Shown here one piece after another: positions 1 through 9,080 of a DNA stretch of 64,000 nucleotides (position 1 is the first letter of the stretch; each line of letters begins with the position of its first letter). Source of the DNA: Pseudobdellovibrionaceae bacterium (lineage in GTDB: Bacteria > Bdellovibrionota > Bdellovibrionia > Bdellovibrionales > UBA1609); contig JABJQG010000019.1 of NCBI GenBank assembly GCA_018663505.1, positions 1-64,000 on the forward strand, in the 5' to 3' direction. The notes under the pieces were generated by a model. It saw nothing but the letters and a program-made list of their open reading frames with translations. It searched no databases and was not told where the DNA came from. Both the position numbers and the translations under genes were made by a program.

Positions 1-30
1 ACGGCATAACTACCTCCAGTTATCCGTATA

Positions 31-84
31 AAGTGTAACCTATGTCGTGACTAGATAATGTTACCTATGTTCCTTTAGTAACAA
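31..84. mobile_element. Possible end of an insertion sequence
   Basis: Two direct repeats, TGTAACCTATGT (34-45) and TGTTACCTATGT (59-70), lie 25 bp apart. They stop just before the structured repeat that starts at about 85. Repeated short motifs near a terminus are usual for IS ends (for example the IS21 and IS481 groups). The neighbouring repeat is cut at this point: compared with the full copy near 33 kb it has lost its outer hairpin half and its left arm. That is what an insertion or a deletion beside an IS would leave. The transposase would lie upstream of the window, so this is inference from one boundary. Confidence 0.3.
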
Positions 85-247
85 AGGCGGCCCGAACCTG
101 CCAATTCCCCCACGTCGTGTGGGGGAATGTATAAGATAAAATCACAGAGACCTGAAGAAATTTAATTATTTATATATTCTTCAACACGATGTTGAAGAAT
201 TGCGGGTTTCAGGGGCGGCTAGCCCCTGATCTCCCATGGATGGAAAG
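85..247 (+). repeat. Structured repeat, truncated copy 1
   Basis: This stretch matches the reverse complement of 32966-33127 almost base for base in its stems. It holds a 10-bp hairpin (arms ATTCCCCCAC and GTGGGGGAAT, 103-127), an 11-bp hairpin (arms ATTCTTCAACA and TGTTGAAGAAT, 176-200) and an 8-bp hairpin (arms TCAGGGGC and GCCCCTGA, 209-229), and it ends in CCCATGGATGGAAAG. The spacer between the first two hairpins differs between copies while the stems are identical, so the stems appear constrained. The outer GGCCC stem is broken on the left. The 170 bases that follow, up to 420, show no gene or clear site. Confidence 0.85.
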
Positions 248-420
248 CAAATGACTTTGCACTAAAAGTTGCAAAACTCTTGCTCAAATAGTCATAGGAT
301 ACTGAACCTTTTCTCAGGATGTTGGTCCTGAATTACTGCTGTGGGTCTAGATTTAAGCATTCAAATCTTCTGACTCTGTTTGTGTTGAAGTAAAGTTTAA
401 TTATCCAAAGTTAATAAATA

Positions 421-630
421 ATGAGACTTAATATGACTGAAAATGAATTTTTACACGATATAGCAAATACTTTAGCCGTCGTTCACGGTAATGTGAGAAA
501 GATGAGTCGTCTATTAAAGACTGATTCTCCGGATATGGACGCTCTTAATATAGCCCTGGGTAAGGTCTCAAAGGCCGCTGACGAAACATTGGTTCTTATG
601 AATCAACGCAAAAAAAGCCTAGAAGAGTAA
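421..630 (+). CDS. Small H-box (histidine kinase DHp-like) protein
   Basis: A 69-residue protein, mostly helical. Its start, FLHDIANTLAVVHG (residues 11-24), resembles the H-box of histidine kinase dimerisation domains, where the His is phosphorylated and is followed by D-x-x-N. A second predicted helix (about 38-62) would complete a two-helix DHp hairpin. There is no ATP-binding domain, receiver or membrane segment, so if real it would be a stand-alone phosphotransfer or dimerisation module. Met1 and Met5 are both possible starts, and no strong ribosome binding site is visible. No kinase partner lies nearby. The family assignment is inference from the motif alone. Confidence 0.5.
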   Translation: MRLNMTENEFLHDIANTLAVVHGNVRKMSRLLKTDSPDMDALNIALGKVSKAADETLVLMNQRKKSLEE

Positions 631-888
631 GTGGGGAAGGAACCCTCTTTTGTTAGTATGGCTCTTGCTGCCAAATAATAGCTAGGCTTCAATTAATTAG
701 TCCCATATACTTCAATTAAATTAATATCTTAACATTATATTTCTTTAATAAATTGAAAAAAATATACAATCCATAGAATCATTTCGCCGCTAAACATAGG
801 TTGTGCTAGATCTAATAGTCTGTGGATAACTGTTCTAGGATTTCTCCAAAGGCAATATTTTACACTAAACTAATAAACGGGGTCATTA

Positions 889-2472
889 GTGCGATTTAAT
901 CAACTTATTTTTTTTGCGATCATTTTATTCATAAATATTTATGTTTCTGTTGAGGCCTCGCCTCGTGGATATGGAAAACTACCACAAGATATTCAGTGTG
1001 ATAAGGAAGATAGAATATGTGAATATACTTTTCAAAACCCTGTAACGGTACAGACCATAATTTCTAATGTTGAAGAGCTTATGGACGTTGATGCTCTTGA
1101 GGTCGCACCAATTATTTTAGTGCAAAATCAAAGAACAGTGATTTTTAGTCATAAAGACTCGGATGTGAAAGACGGAATGTTAAGGCTATTTAAACGCTTC
1201 GATAGATCGGAGCCAAATACTCACAATACAGAAGTGAACCTTGTGGTGGATATTTTTACTGTTAAGCAACAGAATGCAAAAGCCTTTGAATTTGGTTTTA
1301 ATAATTTTCAAAAAAACTTAAGTTCAACTTCTGACAGTTCTAGTATCATCGGGAACCTTTCTGCTAGGAATACAGGCTCAGAGGACTCGGCATCTGGTCT
1401 CATAGGTTTAACCTTCAAAAACTTTATTTGGCAATTCCAACTTGATAATTCAACAATTAATGGCTGGTCAAAACATCATACACGACTACAGGTGCCCACT
1501 GTAGATCAGGGACACCTGTGGTTCGACCCAGACAAAACTAAAGCATATTATGTACCAGTTGGAGGTCTTGATCCTGTGGAATATTTCTCAGGTGTATATA
1601 TAGCTGGTCGCGTGAATGTAGATACTAATAACGGTTTAGAAGAAGTACAAATTAGAGGTTTTAAATTAGATTATACTGTAGACGAATCCTCAGATGAAAT
1701 AGCTGGAATTAGTAATAAGCTATCAAACACAAAAAGTACGGGCACAAAAAATTTGATATTAAATCATGGGGAAACAGAAATAGTTCACACATATATGGAG
1801 ACCTCTGAATCTCAGCTCAATGGGAAGAGTTATTATGGTACATCCAAAAGTTCGAACTCAGAATCATATTCTGTGTATATTACAGTGACAGCGATGCTAG
1901 TTAAAAAAGATATTTATAACCAAGCTGAATTACAAGTGGATAAGAATGTTTCCGTTGCATCCAACACATTGGATGTACAAGAACAGTTAGTTGATCTGTT
2001 CTCATCTGATGTTGAAGGTGGTTTGGAAAATGGAAATTATACAGATCTTTTTGGCCTTAAGCCCTTTCTAACTATTGATGCGGATGAGGAGAGGTTTGAT
2101 CTGATAAGCGATATACAGATTATTGTTGAATACAAAAGTGATTACTTAAGTGAATCTTCACTCAGAAAAAAAACGAGCTTAAGTAACTTTTTAAATAAAA
2201 AATTCTATATTCCTCAAGCTGATATTCTAAAAATAAGAGGTAAGGAAGTGTTGCCTTATGAGGTGAAAATTACATTAGACCCAGACTATCTCCCCAAGGA
2301 TTATAGTGGGGTAATGGGAGCCACTTACAATTATTTATATAAAATGTCCATTGGCAATAGGCACTTTCATTTGATGGATAGTAAAATCATAGAATCAAAC
2401 TCTTGGAGTTATGACTCGGCAGGGGATGAAGATGATTATTACTTTATGAATAGTGTTGGTTCAAATCAGTAG
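889..2472 (+). CDS. Secreted protein, first gene of a three-gene cluster
   Basis: A 527-residue protein starting at GTG, with a purine-rich AACGGGG just upstream. Residues 1-23 are a hydrophobic signal peptide ending VEA-SP. The mature part is rich in Ser, Asp and Asn. Residues about 110-140 (TEVNLVVDIFTVKQQNAKAF) and a later strand pair around 300-345 (LILNHGETEIV, YSVYITVTAMLV) faintly recall secretin-type beta modules (a V-x-V-x-I-x-E strand, then a ...TPRIV-like strand). The match is too weak for a call. It is followed after 13 bases by two more secreted-protein genes, so the three are probably one operon. Function unknown. Confidence 0.75.
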   Translation: MRFNQLIFFAIILFINIYVSVEASPRGYGKLPQDIQCDKEDRICEYTFQNPVTVQTIISNVEELMDVDALEVAPIILVQNQRTVIFSHKDSDVKDGMLRLFKRFDRSEPNTHNTEVNLVVDIFTVKQQNAKAFEFGFNNFQKNLSSTSDSSSIIGNLSARNTGSEDSASGLIGLTFKNFIWQFQLDNSTINGWSKHHTRLQVPTVDQGHLWFDPDKTKAYYVPVGGLDPVEYFSGVYIAGRVNVDTNNGLEEVQIRGFKLDYTVDESSDEIAGISNKLSNTKSTGTKNLILNHGETEIVHTYMETSESQLNGKSYYGTSKSSNSESYSVYITVTAMLVKKDIYNQAELQVDKNVSVASNTLDVQEQLVDLFSSDVEGGLENGNYTDLFGLKPFLTIDADEERFDLISDIQIIVEYKSDYLSESSLRKKTSLSNFLNKKFYIPQADILKIRGKEVLPYEVKITLDPDYLPKDYSGVMGATYNYLYKMSIGNRHFHLMDSKIIESNSWSYDSAGDEDDYYFMNSVGSNQ

Positions 2473-2485
2473 GTAGGGTTTGTTA

Positions 2486-3550
2486 ATGAAGCTTTTTTCC
2501 ATACTCTTAATATTCTTAGCTTGTATGGATGTGACAGCAACAACATTAGACTGTCCAGATCCTTCACGTCCATATGAGTACTATGGAAATCATAACTGTG
2601 TAGTCAACGACCTTGGTGAGGTATTTTATGATCAAATGCGTGCGAAATTAAAAGAATTTGATTTTAATTTTGTACCTGCACAAAAGGAAAATAGAAGGAA
2701 AGATCTGGTTAAGAAATCTTACAGTATCTCTGGAGGTGACTCCTGCAGGAAAGACATGCCAGAAGGTGTTCTGACAAATGTATCTGAAATTAAAATTAAA
2801 ACACGTAAAATTAAAAAGGGTTATAAACAAACAGTTTCTTATATGGGCTGTGATGAGGATAAACCGCTTTTTGTTGAGGTTCATAAAATACATGGTGATA
2901 ATGTTAAAGCCCATCCAATCAATGATTTGCTCAAGGGTAAAAAAAGATGGCATTTGCAGCTTGGTGAAGAACTTATTGAGTATAAACTCACTCATGCTAA
3001 AAAGGGACAACTCATTAAAATTACCAGTACTTATAAACGTAGTAAGCAGATCACAAAATTCTATTTAAGACACAATCTATTGTTGAAATTAATCACTCCT
3101 AATACAATTAGCAGAACTAGAGCTGTATTTGCAAAGTACGCATATGAGTTCTCCGCTCATATTGACAAATCCATGTTTTCTTCCTCAGACAATGCTTTTA
3201 AAAAAATATCTTTGTTAAAAGACGGTGAGATCAGCTATTTCAAAGAGAGTGCCTCTACCCAACCACTTTCACCGAGTCAATTTGAGGAAATATATAATCA
3301 AAACTATAGAGAGGCCTTAAGAAATACATATGGATCCATTATGAAGGCCCTTATTTCAGAGTTTCCTAAGACAAAAAGTGAATCGGTTGGTAATGTTAAA
3401 ACAAGATTTGAAAGAAAATTTGATGAAGCCCGGAAGCTTGTACTATCTGGTAAATCAGATGATAGAAAAGTATTAAATTTTTTTCGTAACACTAGAAAAG
3501 CAATGGATGAAGAGCTTTTAACCATAGAAGATAAAAGACCAGATGATTAA
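2486..3550 (+). CDS. Secreted protein, second gene of the cluster
   Basis: A 354-residue protein. I chose ATG at 2486 because TAGGTAGGG lies 8 bases upstream; an in-frame TTG at 2480 is too close to that site. A signal peptide covers about residues 1-18 (LLIFLACMDVTAT). The mature part holds several Cys (GGDSC and YMGC about 40 residues apart), is Lys-rich, and ends in a charged helical tail. Near residue 255, LSPSQFEEIYNQNY matches LTPSQFDSEYQQLA in the next gene, and both have a paired-Cys region, so the two look like diverged paralogues. Function unknown. Confidence 0.75.
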   Translation: MKLFSILLIFLACMDVTATTLDCPDPSRPYEYYGNHNCVVNDLGEVFYDQMRAKLKEFDFNFVPAQKENRRKDLVKKSYSISGGDSCRKDMPEGVLTNVSEIKIKTRKIKKGYKQTVSYMGCDEDKPLFVEVHKIHGDNVKAHPINDLLKGKKRWHLQLGEELIEYKLTHAKKGQLIKITSTYKRSKQITKFYLRHNLLLKLITPNTISRTRAVFAKYAYEFSAHIDKSMFSSSDNAFKKISLLKDGEISYFKESASTQPLSPSQFEEIYNQNYREALRNTYGSIMKALISEFPKTKSESVGNVKTRFERKFDEARKLVLSGKSDDRKVLNFFRNTRKAMDEELLTIEDKRPDD

Positions 3551-4337
3551 GCTTATTATTGTATTTAATATGCTCTTATTTTATCACTTCATAAATGCTG
3601 AAGACCTTGAGTTTCCTAAATTTGTGGAATCCACTGAAAGTATTTATTCTACTTTTAATGATCCTATTCGAAGATATATAAAAAAAATAAGATTTGAAAT
3701 AGGGATTCCTTCAAATACAGGTAAGTATAACTTCCAGTACCCTAGAGGGCATCATTCTGGCTGTGGTGGGAAAAATTTTAAAATAAATATTTTGCAAAAA
3801 GTTTTTAAAAAAGATGTGGTTCACAGTACTATGGATAAAATTATATTTTCATCTTGTAAGTCAAAATTAGGTGAAATTTCCATTGAACGTAAAGGTATTG
3901 ATTTAAAAAAAATGTCTAAAGATGATCTTCTCAGCTTTAGCTTTGATTTGGGTGGAGTTAGAGTTGTTAATGTTACATATTCTTGGATGAACCTTTCTTT
4001 TAAGCACATTATCAAGAAAGACAGAGAAAGCATTAAAATTACTTACATGGGAAAAATTGATAAAGGGCCTATCTTAGTTTGGTACAAGTTTGTAAATACG
4101 GTGAAAACAACATATAGAAAAAGAACCTTCAGCATTTATACGGATGAAAACCCCGTGGGAGATACTTTTAGTGACGTATCTGTAAAAATTAAAAAAAATA
4201 AAACAATTTACTCTCACTCTAAAGATAGAAATATACTGACTCCATCTCAGTTTGACTCTGAATATCAACAGTTGGCCAACGTACTTCAGTTTCAGTCTTA
4301 CCTGCTTCAAAAGCAAAAATCTAATATGTGGCTCTAA
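3543..4337 (+). CDS. Secreted protein, third gene of the cluster
   Basis: A 264-residue protein whose ATG overlaps the previous gene by 8 bases, which implies translational coupling. A signal peptide covers residues 1-19 (FYHFINA-ED). Cys residues at HHSGCGG and SSC (about 35 residues apart) and the C-terminal LTPSQFDSEYQQ segment parallel the gene upstream, so it is probably a shorter paralogue. Predicted strands such as GVRVVNVTYSWMNLSF suggest a beta-rich domain. No catalytic motif is visible. A terminator follows at 4416. Confidence 0.7.
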   Translation: MIKLIIVFNMLLFYHFINAEDLEFPKFVESTESIYSTFNDPIRRYIKKIRFEIGIPSNTGKYNFQYPRGHHSGCGGKNFKINILQKVFKKDVVHSTMDKIIFSSCKSKLGEISIERKGIDLKKMSKDDLLSFSFDLGGVRVVNVTYSWMNLSFKHIIKKDRESIKITYMGKIDKGPILVWYKFVNTVKTTYRKRTFSIYTDENPVGDTFSDVSVKIKKNKTIYSHSKDRNILTPSQFDSEYQQLANVLQFQSYLLQKQKSNMWL

Positions 4338-4415
4338 ACGATCTCGAATCTGTTACCGATGTTCTCGTATAGTACAATTTGATCAAAAATTTTTCACTGA
4401 TCAACACTTTTTCAC

Positions 4416-4443
4416 TGTCTAAAATTTATTAGACACTTTTTTT
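4416..4443 (+). terminator. Rho-independent terminator of the secreted-protein cluster
   Basis: TGTCTAA (4416-4422) pairs with TTAGACA (4429-4435) across a 6-base loop and is followed by C and seven T. It lies 79 bases after the third gene. Confidence 0.7.
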
Positions 4444-4562
4444 GAAAAGCCTCTAGCTTTGATTTCACTGTTTCAATATGGAACGAATATCTAGCACGTC
4501 AATTGCAATTTAGTTAATGAGTTTAATATGTCTCATAATGAAACCATAGACCAAGGTCTTAA

Positions 4563-4582
4563 GGTTCTTAAGCTTAAGAACC
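4563..4582. promoter_or_regulatory. Perfect 20-bp palindrome upstream of the VWA lipoprotein gene
   Basis: GGTTCTTAAGCTTAAGAACC is a perfect palindrome with no loop, 60 bases before the chosen start codon. No T-run follows and the centre has no loop, so it fits an operator for a dimeric regulator better than a terminator. The regulator is unknown. Confidence 0.45.
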
Positions 4583-4642
4583 GAAAGGTACAGAGACAGA
4601 ATATATATAGAAGAGTTAGCAGTGACTCAGAAGGCGGATGAC

Positions 4643-7600
4643 ATGGTAACATTTATTAAATCCCACATAACAGCTTTGATAGCTCTATCTCTGACGTTAT
4701 ACGTTACCATAACGTACAACGCATGCTCTGATGTTCAGTTTTCTGAATTAAAAAATGTAGATCCAGGAGTTTCAGGGTCCACTGGTAATAAAGATTCTCA
4801 GTATGGTATACAACTTAATAATGGTGATCAATACACCAACCAATCTCTTGTGAATGTTACGCTCACAAAAGGAGAAGCAACAGAAATGAGAATTGGATTT
4901 GATGATACCTGTTCCTCTTTAGAGTGGGAAAGTGCGAAATCGAATATTTCAATGCAATTGAAGGATTTAAATCAAGGAAATTCTGTATATGTACAGTTTA
5001 GGTCTGATGGAGATCTGCTTTCCTCATGTATAAGTGATGGTATTGTTCACGATGACTTAAAACCTTCTGTTCAGTTTCTTCAAGCAAATAATGTGGCTAT
5101 TAATCAGTCTATTTTTTCTGTTGCTTATAGTATTAATGATGCGCTATCAGGGGTGAAAGAAGCACTCTGCACCAATAGTTTAGATGCTCCTTTTGAAAAA
5201 TGCGATATAAATAAGCAGTCCTTTAGCGAATTGGCGGAAGGGCATAAATATCTTTATATAAAAGCTATGGATATGGCTGGCAACTTGTCAGATGATCATA
5301 CCTACCATTTTCTTGTGGATCAAACAGCACCCACTTTGATGATTAATTCCCAGCCAAGTGCGAACACTAGTGAATCTGATGCGCAAATACTTTTTACTGG
5401 ATCTGATGCTCTTAGTGGGATTGCCAGATATGAATGCAAAATGGGTAGTGAAGGTGCATGGAGCAATTGTAGTTCCCCATATAATCAAAGTGGCCTCGCT
5501 GATGGAGCTCACTCTTATTATATAAGAGCTTTTGATTTTGCTGGAAATATGTCTCCAATTCTTAACCCTGCATGGAACTTGGATTCTACCTTACCAACTT
5601 GTATGATTTCGTCATCTCCCATGGCACTGAATAATTTATCAACGGTAAATTTTGAGTTTTCAGCTTCTGATGTATCTGGAATCAGTTTAATGTATAGTTG
5701 TGGGGTAGATGTTGATGTTAATGCTTCGGGTTCTATGAGCTCATGTAGCTCTCCTTACTCATTATCCTCAATTGCTGATGGGGAACATCGATTTTCATTT
5801 AGGTCTGTAGATGCCTCTGGAAATGCTTGTATGGCAACTTATAGCTGGATTAAAGATAGTGTGGCACCAGTTCTAACATTTACGCAGATGCCACTACCTT
5901 ATGATGGGTCTAATACAGCTACTTTTACTTTTGAAATTACTGATGCGCAATCCATGATTAGCGTTGATATGGTGATGTGTAAATTGGATGGAACTGCTGA
6001 ATTTTCCAAATGCGAGTTTCCTATGACAGATCTTTCTGATGGTTCTCATACATTGTTGGCACAAGTGTCGGATGGAGCAGGTAATTTGTCTGAAATCATC
6101 AGTTATACATGGATCGTAGATACGGTGATGCCTAATTTAAATATTTCATCAGGTCCGACCCAACCTTATACCAATGAGGTTACTGCAGAATTTGGTTTTT
6201 CTGCCATGGATGATAACGCCGGTGTAATGTTTGAATGTTCTTTAGATCAATCATTTGCTCAAAATTTTGGATCTGTGGCAGAACAATCTTGTATAACAGG
6301 AAAAAATTATGCCCAACTTACAGAGGGTGAACATGTGTTTTATTTGCGTTCACAAGATTCGGCTGGAAATGTTTCAAATATCGAAACTTATACTTGGGGC
6401 ATTGACTTATCTGGTCCGTTAATCACGATTACTAAAAGTCCAATGGATGTCTATAGCGGAGCTGATGTGACTTTAGCTTTTGATGTAACAGATGACCTGA
6501 GTGGTGTGGCTGAATATCTTTGTTCTGTAGACGATATTGCTACATCGTGTGCTACGGTAGAGTTACAAACTCTTTCTGACTTAACAGTAGGAATTCACAC
6601 GTACCAAATTTCTGCTACAGATAATGTGGGAAACACTACTGTGTTACTTGTGGAACTAAATGTAGTGAATCAGGCGATTGCACATACCTATAATTTTGAA
6701 ATTACTTCACCTGAAGTTAAGCCGGTAGATATTCTATTTGTTGTTGATAATTCAGGTTCTATGCTTGAAGAACAGGCTAATATGGATCAAAGAATTGCTA
6801 ATTTTTTAAGTAATTTACAAGGTGTAAGCAACTGGCAGATTGCCGTGGTCACAACAGATCCAAGTGTTGACCCTGCTTGTGACTCCTGTGACGGAAAGTT
6901 TTTGAAATTAAACTCAATGGATCACAGCAATCAAAATAATAGTCGGTTGGATCAACAAGGGAATATAATCCCTCTCACTGATGCGCAAAAATACATCCTG
7001 ACTTCAAATTCTGTTATAGACCGGTCAGTGTTAGATAGCACGAAACAGTCGGATTTTTCTAATAACACTGACGATGAGATATTAAGTACAGTTTTAGGCG
7101 CCACAATAAAAACTGGTACTAACGGGTCAGGTTCTGAGCAAGGTATGCAAACCAGTCGCCGAGCCATAGAGCATATTCAACGAGCAAATGTTGCAGGTAG
7201 CACTATGGACAATGTTTATGCACAGTTTTTTAGACCAAACTCTAATTTAGCAATTGTAATGCTCTCAGATGAGGAAGAAGTTGCATTCAATATGAATTTG
7301 GATGGGACGGATGTGACTAAAGCTCAACTATTGTTAGGTGCAGTTCAAAATATTGCACCCACTGGAGAAAACAAAGGTTTTGTATTTCACTCCATAGTTT
7401 GTTTAGAATCAGATGTTACAAATAATGTAAACGGTTGTCATGCAAACTTCAATGACATTGGTTATCACTATATGGACTTATCTAGTCTTACAGGTGGTAT
7501 AATAGGTTCTGTTACAGCCCCAGACTACGCCCCTATGTTATCAAGCATAGCTACAGCTATTGTGAGCCAGCAAAACTCGGTCTCTCTAGAGTGTGAGCCC

Positions 7601-7768
7601 ATTGATAATAATGAGGATGGAGAAGTGGATTTACAAGTAAGTCTACTGAATATAGATACTCAAGCTTACGAACCATTTGCTGGCTTATTTTCTGTAAATG
7701 GAATGAACTTAGAATTTGCCGAAGCTATACCTGTTGGTCAGTTTCAGGTTGATTTTTATTGTCATTAA
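4643..7768 (+). CDS. Ig-repeat and VWA-domain lipoprotein
   Basis: About 1041 residues. ATG 4643 was chosen over GTG 4622 because AGAAGG lies 8 bases upstream and the resulting signal peptide has normal length. It ends in TYNAC, a plausible though atypical lipobox with Cys at about 28. Residues about 150-690 hold five or six repeats of an Ig-like module with the pattern C..SP..L.DG.H.F..R..D.AGN.S, each with a Cys pair. A von Willebrand A domain follows with the MIDAS motif DNSGS near residue 702 and an LSDEEE stretch. Such proteins are exported adhesion or cargo-binding lipoproteins; the ligand here is unknown. It stands alone with a palindrome upstream. Confidence 0.85.
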   Translation: MVTFIKSHITALIALSLTLYVTITYNACSDVQFSELKNVDPGVSGSTGNKDSQYGIQLNNGDQYTNQSLVNVTLTKGEATEMRIGFDDTCSSLEWESAKSNISMQLKDLNQGNSVYVQFRSDGDLLSSCISDGIVHDDLKPSVQFLQANNVAINQSIFSVAYSINDALSGVKEALCTNSLDAPFEKCDINKQSFSELAEGHKYLYIKAMDMAGNLSDDHTYHFLVDQTAPTLMINSQPSANTSESDAQILFTGSDALSGIARYECKMGSEGAWSNCSSPYNQSGLADGAHSYYIRAFDFAGNMSPILNPAWNLDSTLPTCMISSSPMALNNLSTVNFEFSASDVSGISLMYSCGVDVDVNASGSMSSCSSPYSLSSIADGEHRFSFRSVDASGNACMATYSWIKDSVAPVLTFTQMPLPYDGSNTATFTFEITDAQSMISVDMVMCKLDGTAEFSKCEFPMTDLSDGSHTLLAQVSDGAGNLSEIISYTWIVDTVMPNLNISSGPTQPYTNEVTAEFGFSAMDDNAGVMFECSLDQSFAQNFGSVAEQSCITGKNYAQLTEGEHVFYLRSQDSAGNVSNIETYTWGIDLSGPLITITKSPMDVYSGADVTLAFDVTDDLSGVAEYLCSVDDIATSCATVELQTLSDLTVGIHTYQISATDNVGNTTVLLVELNVVNQAIAHTYNFEITSPEVKPVDILFVVDNSGSMLEEQANMDQRIANFLSNLQGVSNWQIAVVTTDPSVDPACDSCDGKFLKLNSMDHSNQNNSRLDQQGNIIPLTDAQKYILTSNSVIDRSVLDSTKQSDFSNNTDDEILSTVLGATIKTGTNGSGSEQGMQTSRRAIEHIQRANVAGSTMDNVYAQFFRPNSNLAIVMLSDEEEVAFNMNLDGTDVTKAQLLLGAVQNIAPTGENKGFVFHSIVCLESDVTNNVNGCHANFNDIGYHYMDLSSLTGGIIGSVTAPDYAPMLSSIATAIVSQQNSVSLECEPIDNNEDGEVDLQVSLLNIDTQAYEPFAGLFSVNGMNLEFAEAIPVGQFQVDFYCH

Positions 7769-7776
7769 AATGAATT

Positions 7777-7811
7777 ATCACCTTATGAATTTCAGAAAGT
7801 CATAAGGTGAT
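7777..7811. terminator. Shared hairpin between convergent genes
   Basis: A 12-bp perfect stem, ATCACCTTATGA with TCATAAGGTGAT, and an 11-base loop lie between the 3' ends of the VWA lipoprotein gene and the acyl-CoA dehydrogenase gene. The T-run is weak on both sides, so termination is likely but not certain. Confidence 0.6.
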
Positions 7812-7855
7812 TGATCTTGTTTGGGCTTATAGATAGCAAAGTAAATTTAAACTAA

Positions 7856-9004
7856 TTAACTCAGTTCCATTTTAGCAATGGTTTGCAACTGCATATTGGA
7901 AGTACCTTCGTAAATACCACCAATTTTTGCATCACGATAAAACTTTTCAACTGGGTATTCTTTAGAGAAGCCATTGCCGCCGTATAGATCCACAGCTGTT
8001 GAAGAGACTTTTTCTGCAACTTGGGAAGCGTATAGTTTGGCCATGGCTGCTTCTTTTATAAAATCTTGCCCGTTATCTTTTAAGCGAGCAGCATTGTAAA
8101 CCATTAAGCGAGCGGCTTCGATACTTGTTCGCATTTCTGCCAATTGAAATTGAACGCCTTGGTTGGTGCAAATGGCCTTACCGAACTGTTCACGAGTTTT
8201 GGTATAACCTAAAGCAGCTTCATAGGCTCCCTGTGCTATTCCTAACATTTGAGCTCCAATTCCTATACGTCCTTCGTTTAATGTTTCAATGGCAATTTTA
8301 TAGCCTTTACCGACCTCACCAATAACATTTTCTTTTGGGATTTCACAATTTTCAAAAATTAGTTCACAGGTAGAACTTGCACGTATTCCGAGTTTATCTT
8401 CTTTGTTACCCACAGAAAATCCCTTGTGCTCACGTTCAACAATAAAAGCAGTAATACCTTTATAGCCTTTTTCTGGAGCAATGTTTGCGAAGACTAAAAA
8501 TATATCAGCTTCGTTGCCATTAGTGATCCATAGTTTGTGGCCATTTAATACGTATTTGTCGCCCTTGTCTTCCGCTTTCAGTTGTAGGGCAAAGGCATCG
8601 GAGCCACTGACACTTTCACTAAGAGCATAAGCACCCACTTTTTCTGTGGCCATAAGGCTTAAGTATTTTTTCTTTTGATCTTCTGTTCCCCATCTTAAAA
8701 AGGCATTTGTAACTAATGTGTTTTGAACATCTACTAGAACTGATACGGAGGCGTCCACACGAGCCAACTCCTCTACAACAAGGCATGCTACAGTAAAACT
8801 ACTACCTGTGCCGCCATATTCTTCGGGAGTTTCTATCCCCATAATCCCCATTTCAAAAAGCTGCTTAAGCATGCCTTTATCCATTTGAGCATTTTTATCC
8901 ATTTCCTGCACCAGAGGTTTGATTTGATTTTCGGCAAAATCTCTGATGGCTTCTTGGAAAGCTTGTTCGTCTTCGCTTAATGTGGTGAGCGCTTGATGCG
9001 ACAT
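7856..9004 (-). CDS. Acyl-CoA dehydrogenase (short/branched-chain type)
   Basis: 382 residues, the full length for this FAD flavoprotein family, which forms the alpha-beta double bond of acyl-CoA and passes electrons to electron-transfer flavoprotein. The N-terminal helical domain, the central strand region (YALSESVSGSDAF; LWITNGNEADIFLVFA) and the C-terminal helices are all present. Glu366 in IYEGTS sits where the catalytic base of the short-chain and butyryl-CoA enzymes lies. AGGAG lies 7 bases before the ATG. The divergent neighbour is a B12-binding mutase subunit, which suggests branched-chain or propionyl-CoA breakdown. The exact acyl substrate cannot be read from sequence. Confidence 0.9.
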   Translation of the reverse strand: MSHQALTTLSEDEQAFQEAIRDFAENQIKPLVQEMDKNAQMDKGMLKQLFEMGIMGIETPEEYGGTGSSFTVACLVVEELARVDASVSVLVDVQNTLVTNAFLRWGTEDQKKKYLSLMATEKVGAYALSESVSGSDAFALQLKAEDKGDKYVLNGHKLWITNGNEADIFLVFANIAPEKGYKGITAFIVEREHKGFSVGNKEDKLGIRASSTCELIFENCEIPKENVIGEVGKGYKIAIETLNEGRIGIGAQMLGIAQGAYEAALGYTKTREQFGKAICTNQGVQFQLAEMRTSIEAARLMVYNAARLKDNGQDFIKEAAMAKLYASQVAEKVSSTAVDLYGGNGFSKEYPVEKFYRDAKIGGIYEGTSNMQLQTIAKMELS

Positions 9005-9080
9005 AGGTGACTCCTTTTTAATTACATAAAATGTATGAGAAATGTTTACTAAGTGGTAGGACTCGTATAGGCTCTAGTCA

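Noticed and set aside
889-2472. Secretin of a type II or type III system
   Set aside because: Two strands recall secretin modules, but the conserved V-P-x-L-G-D-I-P block is absent and no secretion partners are nearby.
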